From assembly GCA_030432635.1 (NCBI GenBank), contig JAUIMB010000003.1, positions 124,001-188,000 on the forward strand: a stretch of 64,000 nucleotides of DNA, written 5' to 3'. A program made the position numbers and the translations under genes. Under the pieces are notes generated by a model. That model was not told where the DNA came from, did not search any database, and saw nothing but the letters and a program-made list of their open reading frames with translations. Positions 8,811-17,801 of the stretch are shown here, piece by piece; position 1 is the stretch's first letter; every line of letters begins with the position of its first letter. This DNA comes from Bacteroidia bacterium. GTDB lineage: Bacteria; Bacteroidota; Bacteroidia; Flavobacteriales; Flavobacteriaceae.

Positions 8811-10031
8811 TTACATTTTAAATATCCATTTGGAGGGATCCACTGTGGATTGGTCTTCTTTATGAATACTAAAAAATAAGATCGATTGACCGTCGCTGTT
8901 GGTAAATACTTCACCTATTTTCTGCTTTATTACGATTTTATCACCTTTCTTCACGTAAACCTTCCCTAAGTTTTTATAAGCTGTTATGTAGTTACCATGT
9001 TGAATCAAAACCGTTGGATTAGAATATTTTTTACCCATGACAGCCATGACCTCTCCTTCAAAAACCGCTCTAACACCAGCATTGCGTTCAGTTGCTATAC
9101 GAACACCATTACTGTTGATTTTCACGGTTGGATCAATAGGCGATTTCACTGTGCCGTAACGCACTTTTACCACACCCTTTTCAACTGGCCAAGGCAACTT
9201 GCCTTTATTGGACACAAAATTCTTTGCGATGATTTTATCTTCGGGTGTGAGGGCAAAACCTTTGGATGTGGATGATTTTCCCGCTTTTTTGTTAGATGCA
9301 GCAATTGCTTCACGAATCAACTTATTGATCTCTCGGTCTATGGCATTGATTTCCTCTTGTTTTTTCTTGATTCTAGAAGAATAAGAGGTCATGTTCTTTC
9401 TGATGGAAGTCATCAGTCTTTCCTGCTCTTTCAATTCGCCTTCAAGCGCTTTCTTGACAACCCTATTCTCAGCAACAAGCTTGTCCTTATCTTCTTTTTG
9501 ACGAACAAGATCGGTATTTAAATCCTGTAGCTTTTTTGTTTTAACCTTAATCAAATCACCCTGCTCCTTCTGATAATTCGCATATTGCTTAATGTATTGT
9601 AATCGTTTATAAGCTTGTTTGAAATCATCAGATGACAACAAAAACATCACTCTACTCTGTTCAGATTTACTTTTATAGGATTTAACGACCATTTCAGAAT
9701 ATTGCTTTTTTAGAGTCTCCAATTGGTCTCTCAAACTGGATATTTCATTCTGGTTGGCATTAATTTCCCGAGTCAACAAGTTGGCTTGATCATTTGTAAC
9801 CTTGATCAAATTACGTCTCACATTAATTTTGTAATTGAGATCTTCCACCAAGGAAATCACGGATTTTTCTTCTTTTTTATTTGAAAACAAAAGTGCATTA
9901 AGTTCGTTGAGTTCCTTTTGAAATCTTTGACGTTTGGCTTCAAGTGCTTTCTGTTTAGCGCTTTGTGCTTCAGCTGAAAACCCAAAGCATAATAAAATGA
10001 ATGCTATTATGTAAATCGACTTACTCTGCAT
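8811..10031 (-). CDS. envC: EnvC-like murein hydrolase activator, degenerate LytM
   Basis: A 406-residue exported protein: signal peptide at 1-23 (ending AEAQ), a long charged coiled-coil region at about 25-240, and a C-terminal LytM/M23 fold at about 280-406. The catalytic zinc ligands of active M23 peptidases are missing: NGVRIAT replaces the first H...D block and ITAYKNL replaces the usual H-x-H-containing strand. This fits EnvC-type activators that bind and switch on amidases at the septum. The ATG at 10031 is chosen over a TTG at 10037; it overlaps the preceding lipoprotein gene by 11 bp, indicating co-expression. Last gene of the envelope block. Confidence 0.9.
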   Translation of the reverse strand: MQSKSIYIIAFILLCFGFSAEAQSAKQKALEAKRQRFQKELNELNALLFSNKKEEKSVISLVEDLNYKINVRRNLIKVTNDQANLLTREINANQNEISSLRDQLETLKKQYSEMVVKSYKSKSEQSRVMFLLSSDDFKQAYKRLQYIKQYANYQKEQGDLIKVKTKKLQDLNTDLVRQKEDKDKLVAENRVVKKALEGELKEQERLMTSIRKNMTSYSSRIKKKQEEINAIDREINKLIREAIAASNKKAGKSSTSKGFALTPEDKIIAKNFVSNKGKLPWPVEKGVVKVRYGTVKSPIDPTVKINSNGVRIATERNAGVRAVFEGEVMAVMGKKYSNPTVLIQHGNYITAYKNLGKVYVKKGDKIVIKQKIGEVFTNSDGQSILFFSIHKEDQSTVDPSKWIFKM

Positions 10032-10803
10032 TTTCAATGACTATTTCTTCAAAGCCTGAAGGAATTCGAAACGGAAAGCGGACCTCTTCATTGACCGTAA
10101 CTGATTTATATTCCATCACAACATTGAGTTCTTCACTATCCTCAACAGCAATGATCTTGACATTTTGTGGAAGGATATCCTTTTTCACTTCTTGATAGCC
10201 TAAATAATCCAATTGCAAAAACCGCAACTTTGACGGTTGTAACAGTTGCTGGGAATCCATCTTAAAATGTGATGGGTTAAACAATAAGAACAACTCTAAC
10301 AATGGGTCTTGCTGTTTTGGTTGAAGAATATAAGATGTGTCATTGGTTGAGATGATGTACTTATCATCCTTAAGGCTGAATAAGGGTTCTCCAATCAAAA
10401 TGTTTTGCACCTTTTCATAATTCAAATCTATACCTAACACGTTACTCAACAACTCATAATCACCATCGAAGAATTGGTTATTAATCTTGTCGTAAAACTT
10501 GACACTTTCTGGTGTAATCATGGCTCTGGCCAAGCCCAGTGTTGCGCTAATCCAAATGGTTTTATCACGCTCCATCCGAAGATTGACGGTATATGAAGAT
10601 TCTTTTAAATCTTGAATAATATCAATTTTTACCTTGGCTTGAAGGGTCTTGAACCTTGCATCCCTTCTACTGTTTTCCCTAATAAGTTGCTTGGCAGTCA
10701 TGCTTTTGTCAACTTCTCCAGAACCAACTACACTTCGTGCTGATTTACATGATGCAACCATTGTTAGTACAAGGCATGCCAATACAATTTTAATAATCCT
10801 CAT
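10021..10803 (-). CDS. LolB-like outer-membrane lipoprotein (DUF4292-type)
   Basis: A 260-residue lipoprotein with signal peptide and lipobox VASC (Cys19). It belongs with the Bacteroidota DUF4292 proteins. The middle region shows LolB-like order: a strand-rich segment (TVNLRMERDKTIWISATLGL), a turn with ITPESVKFYDK, then FDGDYELLSNVLGIDL and NILIGEPLF, resembling LolB's sequence up to the helix before its G-x-P. LolB inserts lipoproteins into the outer membrane, so a similar role is possible; this is inference from pattern, not proof. It sits between a TPR protein 3 bp upstream and envC, overlapping the latter by 11 bp. Confidence 0.8.
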   Translation of the reverse strand: MRIIKIVLACLVLTMVASCKSARSVVGSGEVDKSMTAKQLIRENSRRDARFKTLQAKVKIDIIQDLKESSYTVNLRMERDKTIWISATLGLARAMITPESVKFYDKINNQFFDGDYELLSNVLGIDLNYEKVQNILIGEPLFSLKDDKYIISTNDTSYILQPKQQDPLLELFLLFNPSHFKMDSQQLLQPSKLRFLQLDYLGYQEVKKDILPQNVKIIAVEDSEELNVVMEYKSVTVNEEVRFPFRIPSGFEEIVIENAE

Positions 10804-10806
10804 ATA

Positions 10807-12168
10807 TTATTGATCTTTCAACAAGGCAGCAGCCTTTTTAGCAAACGTTTCAGATTGGCTTATATTATCTAACTGCTTATAGGCTTCACTTAACTGAATA
10901 TAGAAATCAGCTTCCATTTTAGGGTTTTCAATTACATAATCCAATCCCATTTCAAGACTTTCAATAGCTTTTGCCGACTCCGTAAGGTTGTTGTGAGCGA
11001 CACCATTAATCAAATACAGAATGGGCTGTGCTGGAAACAACTCCAAGGCATCCGCACTATTTTTAGCAGCAAGGTCATTTTTATTGAGATCAACCTGAAG
11101 TAAAAGCACATCCCTTATAATCTTGAAATTATTAGGTTCTTGCTGCAGAGCCTCTTCATAATAGCTTAACGCCTTTTCCTTGTCATTATTTTGAAGGTAA
11201 TAGGCTCCCAACTCCAACAAGGTCTTGACGCTTTTATCTTCGCTCACCAAAGTGGTAATTTCTACCAAGTCGGCTTCATGTTCGGGATGCTCACCAACAA
11301 ATTTCACAAAATCATTGAGCACTTTTGTCTTGGCTTCAGGTTTAATTTCAGGGCTCATCAATACAATCTTCATTGACTTTACAGCATTTTCGGTATTGTT
11401 TTCATCTAGATAAAACTTATACAGTGCAAGGTGTACCAATTGCGATTCAGGATGGTGCTCCAATACGCTTTTGGCTGCATCAAAAGCTTCTTGGGTTTTT
11501 CCAGTTTCACTGTATCTATAGATTAGTCTTAAGTAGGCAGATTCATCATTGGGATTCTCCTTAACACGTTGCTCAAGGTTTTCTATGCGGTCCTCGTCAT
11601 TACCTGTGATGTCATAAACTTGGTTTCTCAAAAAGTCCCTGTCTTCACTATAACCCAGTTGTTCATCCATTTCATCCAACAACTTCAACGCATCCTTATA
11701 TTTTTTTAATTCGATATATAACGAAGCCAAATCTTGTTTGTAATCTGGGTGGAATTTCACCAATTGTTTTACCGTTTTTAATGCCTTATCCATTTCATTC
11801 TGCTGGATGTAAACATCATATAGCTCATCAAGAAACCATTCGTTCTCAGGTGATTTTGATACGGCCTTTTTTAACGCATCTTCAGCTGCACCGAAGTTTT
11901 TCAAAGCCTTAAAATTTTTTCCTAATTCATAATATAAAACAGGATCTGAATCATCTATAATAATACATTTTTGAAGCGCATCTGCAGATTTTTGATAGTT
12001 TTCAATACCCTTTTGTTTAAGCGCTTCAAAAAAATACTCCTGAAATTTATCTTCAACGTCACCCAAATCATCCATTGGACGCTTATTGAAGTCGACCTGT
12101 GCCGTATTGCTTTGGGAGATGAATAACATTCCAAAAAGCAGTAGTATGATCTTCAGTTCAGTTTTCAT
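10807..12168 (-). CDS. Exported TPR-repeat protein
   Basis: A 453-residue protein starting at MKTELKI (12168), with a signal peptide ending near NTAQ; the frame is open to 12225 but the added residues are charged and would bury the signal. The rest is a solenoid of about ten tetratricopeptide repeats, for example DPVLYYELGKNFKALKNFGA and ALSYYEEALQQEPNNFKI, so it is a periplasmic protein-interaction scaffold. It follows the nucleotidyltransferase gene and precedes the LolB-like lipoprotein by 3 bp. No catalytic domain is visible and the partner is unknown. Confidence 0.88.
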   Translation of the reverse strand: MKTELKIILLLFGMLFISQSNTAQVDFNKRPMDDLGDVEDKFQEYFFEALKQKGIENYQKSADALQKCIIIDDSDPVLYYELGKNFKALKNFGAAEDALKKAVSKSPENEWFLDELYDVYIQQNEMDKALKTVKQLVKFHPDYKQDLASLYIELKKYKDALKLLDEMDEQLGYSEDRDFLRNQVYDITGNDEDRIENLEQRVKENPNDESAYLRLIYRYSETGKTQEAFDAAKSVLEHHPESQLVHLALYKFYLDENNTENAVKSMKIVLMSPEIKPEAKTKVLNDFVKFVGEHPEHEADLVEITTLVSEDKSVKTLLELGAYYLQNNDKEKALSYYEEALQQEPNNFKIIRDVLLLQVDLNKNDLAAKNSADALELFPAQPILYLINGVAHNNLTESAKAIESLEMGLDYVIENPKMEADFYIQLSEAYKQLDNISQSETFAKKAAALLKDQ

Positions 12169-12264
12169 AGTATTCCTTTTGAATAAAAGGTCTTTATTTT
12201 TATTACATCGAGTCTCAAACTCCATTCCAAAAATTGCATCGTCATTTCTGCTTCACACGGAAAC

Positions 12265-13284
12265 TTATTCCAACACAGAATAATCGCCAATACTGATGGC
12301 TGTAAAATCACCGTCATACTTTACATGATTGCCAATCATCGCGTTGTCCAATTTAGCATTTTTAATACTTGTGTGGTTTTGTATTAAGCTATTTTTAACG
12401 TTGGAGTTCGCAATCACACAGTTATCTCCTATGGAAACATTAGGCCCAATGCTTGCGTTAACCAATTCAACATTATTGCCAATATAGCAAGGCTCTATAA
12501 TCGTTGAATTAATTGTTGTTACTGAGTCTGAAATCATCTGTTCATTATCATCTGCTTTTAAAAACCCTAACATTTTGGCATTGGTTTCCAAGGTTACACT
12601 CTTGTTTCCGCAGTCCATCCATTCATCAACTGTTCCTGTCTTAAAGACCTTGCCTTCTGCCATCATGCGCTTAATTCCATCGTTAATTTGGTATTCGCCA
12701 CCATTCATAACGTTTTCATCAAGAACTTCTTGTAATTTATGCTTTAAAACTTCCACATCCTTAAAATAATAGATACCAATTACAGCTTGGTCGCTTACGA
12801 ATGTTTCTGGTTTTTCCACGAGTTCAACAATGTGGTTTTCTTCATTTAATTTAACCACGCCATAGGCTTCAGGATTCGCAACACGCTTCGTCCAAATTAC
12901 GCTGTCGGCAGTAGGATCTAAATCAAATTCTGCACGAATCAAGGTATCAGCATAAGCCACAACGGCTGGACCAGATAACGATGGCTTTGCACACATGATG
13001 GCATGACCTGTACCTAGTGGTTGATCTTGACGATAGATAGAGGATTTAGTACCTAAGCTCTCAGCAAGAGACTTGAGACTTTCAACCACATCATCACCAA
13101 ACCAAGCAGGATCACCCAGAACGAACGCTACTTCATCGATTGGTTGTTTCAAAACCTTTGCAATATCCTTCACAAGTCGATGCACTATAGGTTGTCCTGC
13201 AACAGGGATTAAGGGTTTTGGCACTGTTAAACTATGTGGTCTTAACCTGGAACCTCTTCCGGCCATTGGTACTATAATTTTCAT
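12265..13284 (-). CDS. Sugar-1-phosphate nucleotidyltransferase
   Basis: A 339-residue enzyme that joins a sugar-1-phosphate to an NTP. The N-terminal Rossmann domain starts with MAGRGSRLRP and the PKPLIPVAGQPI loop that binds nucleotide and pyrophosphate. YADTLI and VEKPETFVS follow in the expected order. From about residue 250 the chain becomes hexapeptide-like (SIGPNVSIGDNCVIANSNV), forming a left-handed beta-helix tail. Substrate cannot be fixed: glucose-1-phosphate thymidylyl-, uridylyl- or mannose-1-phosphate guanylyl-transferase are all possible. It lies downstream of dut in an envelope block, away from the rfb genes at 60-62 kb, which lack rfbA. Confidence 0.88.
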   Translation of the reverse strand: MKIIVPMAGRGSRLRPHSLTVPKPLIPVAGQPIVHRLVKDIAKVLKQPIDEVAFVLGDPAWFGDDVVESLKSLAESLGTKSSIYRQDQPLGTGHAIMCAKPSLSGPAVVAYADTLIRAEFDLDPTADSVIWTKRVANPEAYGVVKLNEENHIVELVEKPETFVSDQAVIGIYYFKDVEVLKHKLQEVLDENVMNGGEYQINDGIKRMMAEGKVFKTGTVDEWMDCGNKSVTLETNAKMLGFLKADDNEQMISDSVTTINSTIIEPCYIGNNVELVNASIGPNVSIGDNCVIANSNVKNSLIQNHTSIKNAKLDNAMIGNHVKYDGDFTAISIGDYSVLE

Positions 13285-13344
13285 ATTATTGCCTGCTTAA
13301 GCAGTTCTGTTTTAGTGTTAAACTTTATCTTTTTTGTTTAGGCT

Positions 13345-13376
13345 TTCGACTTTCGTTTTTCTGAGCGTAGTCGAAG
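13345..13376. repeat. Short dispersed palindromic repeat (CTTCGACT..GCTCAG type)
   Basis: The minus strand of 13361-13376 reads CTTCGACTACGCTCAG, and TTCGAC at 13345 pairs with GTCGAA at 13370. A near-identical core occurs on the plus strand at 19401-19415. It lies in the gap between dut and the nucleotidyltransferase. Confidence 0.6.
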
Positions 13377-13449
13377 TACTCAGTCTGATATTTTAATTAT
13401 AAACTAGGTAAATGAGTTAGCAATAGTCATAGAATTACTTGACACCTAC

Positions 13450-13466
13450 AAGGTTTTCAAAACCTT
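13450..13466. repeat. Perfect hairpin repeat downstream of dut
   Basis: AAGGTTTTCAAAACCTT is a perfect inverted repeat just after the dut stop. There is no T run on the dut strand, so it is a hairpin repeat rather than a textbook terminator. Confidence 0.5.
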
Positions 13467-13475
13467 TCAGGATGT

Positions 13476-13910
13476 TTATGAAATACCTGTACTACCAAAA
13501 CCTCCTTCACCTCTTGAGGTTTCTGAAAGCGCCTCTACTTCGTCCCACTCTGCACGTTCATGCTTTGCTATCACCAATTGAGCAATACGCTCTCCATTAT
13601 TTATTATGAAATCTTCACTTGATAAGTTCACTAATATCACGCCTATTTCACCTCTGTAATCTGCATCGATGGTACCTGGTGCGTTGAGAACCGTAATTCC
13701 TTTCTTTGCTGCCAATCCACTTCGCGGACGAACTTGTGCTTCGGTGCCTACTGGAAGCTCAATAAACAAGCCAGTGCCCACAATACTTCGTTCTAATGGC
13801 TTTAATACTCTTGGCTCTGAAAGGTTGGCGCGCAAATCCATTCCAGCCGATGCGATAGTTTCGTAATGTGGTAATTCATGATTGGATTTGTTGATTATCT
13901 TAATCTGCAT
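13476..13910 (-). CDS. dut: Deoxyuridine 5'-triphosphate nucleotidohydrolase
   Basis: Trimeric dUTPase that hydrolyses dUTP to dUMP and PPi, keeping uracil out of DNA. The 144-residue protein shows the family motifs in order: [36 protein letters not shown] with the catalytic Asp, GERIAQLVI, and the flexible C-terminal [10 protein letters not shown] that closes over the active site. Its start is one base after the end of the flippase gene, so the two are very probably co-transcribed, a coupling found often in Flavobacteriia. Confidence 0.98.
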   Translation of the reverse strand: MQIKIINKSNHELPHYETIASAGMDLRANLSEPRVLKPLERSIVGTGLFIELPVGTEAQVRPRSGLAAKKGITVLNAPGTIDADYRGEIGVILVNLSSEDFIINNGERIAQLVIAKHERAEWDEVEALSETSRGEGGFGSTGIS

Positions 13911-13911
13911 G

Positions 13912-15339
13912 TTATCGTTTTATAATTTGTTTTAATTCATTTCGCTCTAAAAATGCAATAAATAACATATAGAGTAACAAAAATACAGTTCCTATTAACA
14001 TATCACGTTCAAAATGGTAATAAGTTATAAAACTGAATACAACACTTATAAGCAAGTACATCACAATTCTAGATACTTGGTATGGTACTGGATAATGTTT
14101 TCGCCCAAGACCATAAGACATCAACATCATGATTCCATATGCCATTAGTGTGGCATAGGCACAAGCCATAAAACCAATCTTAGGAATAAACACCAAATTG
14201 AAGATAATGGTAATTGCTGCCCCAACCAAGGATATATACATACCAAAGCGTGTCTTATCAGTGAGTTTGTACCAAATAGACAAATTATGATATATCCCTA
14301 AACACAAATTGGCCAACAAGACTATTGGCACAATATCAAGTGCAAGCAAATAGCTTTCCTGCTTAATAAAAATAGGTCTTAAAATGTCAATATAAATCAC
14401 AACGATCATTAATCCGAGACTACCAACAATGGTAAAGTACTTCAAAATTGTAGCATATGTTTGTGTTGCATTTTCAGTATCGGAGTGATTAAAGAAAAAT
14501 GGTTCGGCACCCATTCGAAACGCCTGAATAAAAAGTGTCATAAATACAGCCAACTTATAACAGGCACTATATGCACCATTAACAAACTCGTTTTCCATTT
14601 CTGGCAAAAGCCATTTGTCTAAATTTTCATTGATCACAAAAGCGAGTCCAGCTATCATTATAGGCCATCCGTAGCTTAACAATTGTTTTAATATTTTGGT
14701 ATCAAATTGAAATTTCGCCTTAAAAAAATAGGGCAACACCAAAAGCAAAACCACAGCACTTGCGATTAGATTGGCTATAAAAATATACTCTACACTATTA
14801 GCAACGCTAAAGAATGATTTTAAATTTTCAGACCCATAGGTCGTGGACAACAACAAGACGTTCAAGACCACTATAATGAGGACATTTAAAAGTTTGATGG
14901 TGGCGAACTTAATTGGTCGTCCTGTAACCCTTAAATAAGCGAATGGAATGACAATCAAGGTGTCAATGATTGTAATTCCAACCAAAAGGTTGTAAAAATC
15001 CTTATTGATTCTCAAGGCTTCAGAAATTGTAGTGTTGAAGATGAACAATAGCGCTCCAAATAACAATGTTGTAAACGCAATTGTAATCATTGCTGTTGAC
15101 AACACCATGCTTTTGTCTTTGTTCTTACTAAAAAACCTAAAGAATGATGTTTCCATTCCGTAGGTTAGTATCACATTAAAAAAGGCAGCAACAACGTAAA
15201 ATTCTGTATTTTCAGAATAGGCTTCATTTGGAAGTACATCTGTATGCAAACGCACCAAAAGAAAGTTAATCAGTCTTGGCAAAACAATTGCTAAACCGTA
15301 GATAATTGTATCCTTAAAAAAAGTCTTTAATACACTCAA
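13912..15339 (-). CDS. Polysaccharide flippase (Wzx/MATE-like)
   Basis: A 475-residue polytopic membrane protein with about 12-14 hydrophobic segments, of the polysaccharide biosynthesis/MurJ-like exporter superfamily. Typical features are the amphipathic N-terminus [19 protein letters not shown], the second-half start [26 protein letters not shown] and the charged C-terminus. It should flip lipid-linked saccharide or another undecaprenyl-linked precursor across the inner membrane. It heads a minus-strand run with dut and the nucleotidyltransferase, well apart from the main polysaccharide locus that has its own flippase at 49.2-50.5 kb. The cargo is unknown. Confidence 0.88.
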   Translation of the reverse strand: MSVLKTFFKDTIIYGLAIVLPRLINFLLVRLHTDVLPNEAYSENTEFYVVAAFFNVILTYGMETSFFRFFSKNKDKSMVLSTAMITIAFTTLLFGALLFIFNTTISEALRINKDFYNLLVGITIIDTLIVIPFAYLRVTGRPIKFATIKLLNVLIIVVLNVLLLSTTYGSENLKSFFSVANSVEYIFIANLIASAVVLLLVLPYFFKAKFQFDTKILKQLLSYGWPIMIAGLAFVINENLDKWLLPEMENEFVNGAYSACYKLAVFMTLFIQAFRMGAEPFFFNHSDTENATQTYATILKYFTIVGSLGLMIVVIYIDILRPIFIKQESYLLALDIVPIVLLANLCLGIYHNLSIWYKLTDKTRFGMYISLVGAAITIIFNLVFIPKIGFMACAYATLMAYGIMMLMSYGLGRKHYPVPYQVSRIVMYLLISVVFSFITYYHFERDMLIGTVFLLLYMLFIAFLERNELKQIIKR

Positions 15340-15396
15340 AGGTCGTTATTTATAAGGCTAAAATTACGTTTTTAGCAAACACCAACCAAAGTTTAA

Positions 15397-15909
15397 TTAT
15401 TGTCTATTTGGAGGAGTACTCGGATAATTCAAAGGCTCTTTCTCAACGATGTTGGAGATTTTGTAATACATGACCTTGTTGTTATCCCTATAACTGATCA
15501 CACATTCATCATCGCTAAGCTCAAAAGGAATCTTTATAGGCTTTTTTGGAAGTTGATTATTAAACTCTTCCGTTTGGTCACTACTTAAAATAAGATCTTG
15601 CTTAGGTTGGTTAAAGTCGGTTTTAAAACGACCCACATAAAGCATGGCATCCTTGCTAACCTCCAATTTTGTGACTTGTCCTCTAAAATAAACGCTATCC
15701 AATTTTATCTCTGATTGTGAAGTTATAGGGATAAATAGATTGGTTCCCGAACCTCCTCCTTGTATGCCAGCCACCCACCGCTGACTATATACTTCCCCAA
15801 AATTTAAGGGTGCCTTTTTTTGTAAGTTTTGGGATGTTGAGCATTGAGAAAAGCTAGCTAACAGAAAAAGCATAATAAATAAATATAAAATGTGTTTAAT
15901 GAGTTTCAT
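15397..15909 (-). CDS. Small exported protein, paralogue of next gene
   Basis: A 170-residue protein with a strong N-terminal signal and a cysteine at residue 23 (FSQC), a loose lipobox, so possibly a lipoprotein. The mature part shares an ordered pattern with the protein at 15991-16524: W-x-AGI-x-GG-x-G-x-N-x-FIPI near the N-terminus, D-x-x-YFR, then a basic strand, D-x-ECVI-x-Y and KVMYYKI. This points to one beta-rich domain present twice in tandem. I do not recognise the family. A prominent Gly-Gly-x-Gly turn (IQGGGSGTN) precedes the FIPI strand. Confidence 0.75.
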   Translation of the reverse strand: MKLIKHILYLFIMLFLLASFSQCSTSQNLQKKAPLNFGEVYSQRWVAGIQGGGSGTNLFIPITSQSEIKLDSVYFRGQVTKLEVSKDAMLYVGRFKTDFNQPKQDLILSSDQTEEFNNQLPKKPIKIPFELSDDECVISYRDNNKVMYYKISNIVEKEPLNYPSTPPNRQ

Positions 15910-15955
15910 GGCTATAAATTGATCATTAAATATACAATTTCAAAATTGATGCCAT

Positions 15956-15986
15956 AAAAAAAAGTCCCACGCTATTGTGAGACTTT
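15956..15986 (-). terminator. Intrinsic terminator between the two paralogues
   Basis: On the minus strand AAAGTCTCAC pairs with GTGGGACTTT across a short loop and is followed by a run of eight Ts. It lies just downstream of the 15991-16524 gene, so the two paralogues are probably separate transcripts. Confidence 0.8.
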
Positions 15987-15990
15987 AGTC

Positions 15991-16524
15991 TTAATTATCC
16001 TCTTCATCAGAATCTAGATTTGCCATATTGGTTTTTGAAGCTTCCAAGAACAATGAAGGTGGCCCATTTTCGTAATAGACACTTCCTATTTCGTTCATTT
16101 TTTTGACCTTGTAATATTTACGAATACCGTTTTCAAGATAACCGATCACGCACTCATGATCTGCTATTGTAAATGGATAATTTTTAGGGCGTTCTGATTT
16201 TTTGAACGTATACGTTTTATGCGTGTTTTTAAGCACAGCTACATATTTTTGTTCTTTTTTCTCCAATTTCCCAGTCAGATTTCTGAAATAAATCTTGTCT
16301 ATGGTTACACTTTCATTGTTTGTCGCAATTGGAATGAACACATTTAGACCTGTCGCTCCTATATTTATGCCTGCGTACCATTCTTGAAAATTAATAGCTC
16401 CAATGGTAAATGGTGCTTGTGACTCAAGTTTTGCTGTCGAAATGTTTTGACCAGAACATAAGAAAGTTGTGAACATCATTGCCGTCATGGTCATGGTGAT
16501 TGACACCCTTGTTAACGTTTTCAT
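15991..16524 (-). CDS. Small exported protein, paralogue of previous gene
   Basis: A 177-residue protein with an N-terminal signal (Cys23 in TFLCSGQ, so either a lipobox variant or a normal cleavage near SGQ). It shares with its neighbour the pattern W-YAGI-x-IGATGLNVFIPI, D-KIYFRN, DHECVIGY and KYYKVKK. It adds an acidic tail (DSDEEDN) that the neighbour lacks. Function unknown; the spacing of conserved residues suggests a compact beta fold in the periplasm or at the surface. It has its own terminator and is divided from the atp operon by another terminator. Confidence 0.75.
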   Translation of the reverse strand: MKTLTRVSITMTMTAMMFTTFLCSGQNISTAKLESQAPFTIGAINFQEWYAGINIGATGLNVFIPIATNNESVTIDKIYFRNLTGKLEKKEQKYVAVLKNTHKTYTFKKSERPKNYPFTIADHECVIGYLENGIRKYYKVKKMNEIGSVYYENGPPSLFLEASKTNMANLDSDEEDN

Positions 16525-16641
16525 GCTGAAAGTAGGTTTAGATTTGGACGAGCAATATAGAAATAAAAAATTAAAATATCGATTAAAAGTATATTTTATC
16601 GACGAAATACAATATTTTGTTGTTTTTTAAATGTAGTGTAC

Positions 16642-16672
16642 AAAAAAACCTAACTCATTAAAGTTAGGTTTT
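16642..16672 (-). terminator. Intrinsic terminator of the atp operon
   Basis: A perfect 11-bp stem (AAAACCTAACT / AGTTAGGTTTT, 6-nt loop) is followed on the minus strand by seven Ts. It lies 144 bp beyond the atpG stop, after the tandem repeat. Confidence 0.85.
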
Positions 16673-16713
16673 CGTTATTGGGATTCTTCGCTTTCACTCA
16701 GAAGAACAGTTTA

Positions 16714-16836
16714 TGCCTTACGGCTAATTGTTCAGCGCTTCAGCTATTTGGGAACCATTTGCCTTACGGCTAATTGTTCAGCGCTTCAGCTATTTGGGAA
16801 CCATTTGCCTTACGGCTAATTGTTCAGCGCTTCAGC
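16714..16836. repeat. 46-bp tandem repeat including the 3' end of atpG
   Basis: Units begin at 16714, 16760 and 16806. The first two are identical 46-mers; the third is an identical 31-bp part that is the true 3' end of atpG with its stop. Each downstream unit therefore still reads A-E-A-L-N-N-stop on the minus strand. There are no spacers, so this is not a CRISPR array. Confidence 0.95.
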
Positions 16837-17673
16837 ACCTCCAACAATTTCTAAAATTTCGTTGGTAATGGCAGCTTGACGAGCCTTGTTATAGGTTAAT
16901 TTTAATTGGTCTCTTAACTCTGTTGCATTATCAGTGGCTTTGTGCATTGCTGTCATACGAGCACCATGTTCAGAAGCGAAACTGTCTCTTATCGATTTAT
17001 ACAATTGTGTTTTTAAGGACTTTGGAATCAATTCTTCAACAATTTGCTCTTTAGAAGGCTCAAAAATATAATCCAAATTGGAGTTCACCTCTCCTTCAAT
17101 AGGAACAATTGGTAAAAATTGCTCAGTCATCACGATTTGAGTTGCGGCATTTTTAAACTTGTTGTAGACGATTTCAATTTTGTCAAATTCACCTTCAACA
17201 AATTTATCCATTAACATTTGGGCTATTTCAGCGACATTATCAAATGTTAAATCGTCAAAAACATCACTGTGGTTGGCAATAACACGATTCGTTTTTTTGA
17301 ACGCGTCATTTGCTTTTTTACCAATGGCCAAGTAGGATACCTCTTGATTAGCGTATCTATTAGTAAGGTTGGTAACCTCTTTAATGATACTGGAGTTAAA
17401 TGCTCCTGCCAAACCTCTGTTGGAAGTAATGGCCACAATCAATACTTTCTTTACCTCACGTTGATCTGCAAATGCACTTCCAGAATCTCCATCTAAAGTC
17501 GCACTTAAGCTTTGCAAAAGCTCTGTCAACTTATCAGAATAAGGACGCATTGCCGTAATCGCATCTTGAGCCTTTTTCAATTTTGCAGCAGAAACCATTT
17601 TCATGGCACTGGTAATCTGCATCGTTGAAGACACTGAAGATATTCTATTACGTATTTCTTTTAAGTTTGCCAT
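16816..17673 (-). CDS. atpG: ATP synthase F1 subunit gamma
   Basis: The central rotor stalk of F1, coupling proton flow through Fo to ATP synthesis. The 285-residue protein starts with the conserved helix MANLKEIRNRISSVSSTMQI and MKMVSAAKLKKA and ends with a matching C-terminal helix (SEHGARMTAMHKATDNA, LKLTYNKARQAAITNEILEI). Length is normal. It is the last gene of this atp cluster; atpD and atpC, which follow gamma in many bacteria, are not here. The final codons lie inside a 46-bp tandem repeat that continues beyond the stop. Confidence 0.98.
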   Translation of the reverse strand: MANLKEIRNRISSVSSTMQITSAMKMVSAAKLKKAQDAITAMRPYSDKLTELLQSLSATLDGDSGSAFADQREVKKVLIVAITSNRGLAGAFNSSIIKEVTNLTNRYANQEVSYLAIGKKANDAFKKTNRVIANHSDVFDDLTFDNVAEIAQMLMDKFVEGEFDKIEIVYNKFKNAATQIVMTEQFLPIVPIEGEVNSNLDYIFEPSKEQIVEELIPKSLKTQLYKSIRDSFASEHGARMTAMHKATDNATELRDQLKLTYNKARQAAITNEILEIVGGAEALNN

Positions 17674-17801
17674 TCTTTATTTTATAAAGCCCCTAAGACT
17701 TTTAACCTTGCTGAATGCTTCGGAAAACCAGTCGTTCAGAGTGACATTAATTATTTTTTGAGCATTTTAAGCCATGAACAAGAAGCTCTTGCTCGTAAAC
17801 C

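Noticed and set aside
8811-10031. Active M23 peptidase
   Set aside because: The zinc-binding His/Asp positions are not conserved, so an activator role is more likely than catalysis.
16714-16836. Possible CRISPR-like direct repeats
   Set aside because: Copies are contiguous with no variable spacers and match the end of atpG, so this is a tandem duplication.
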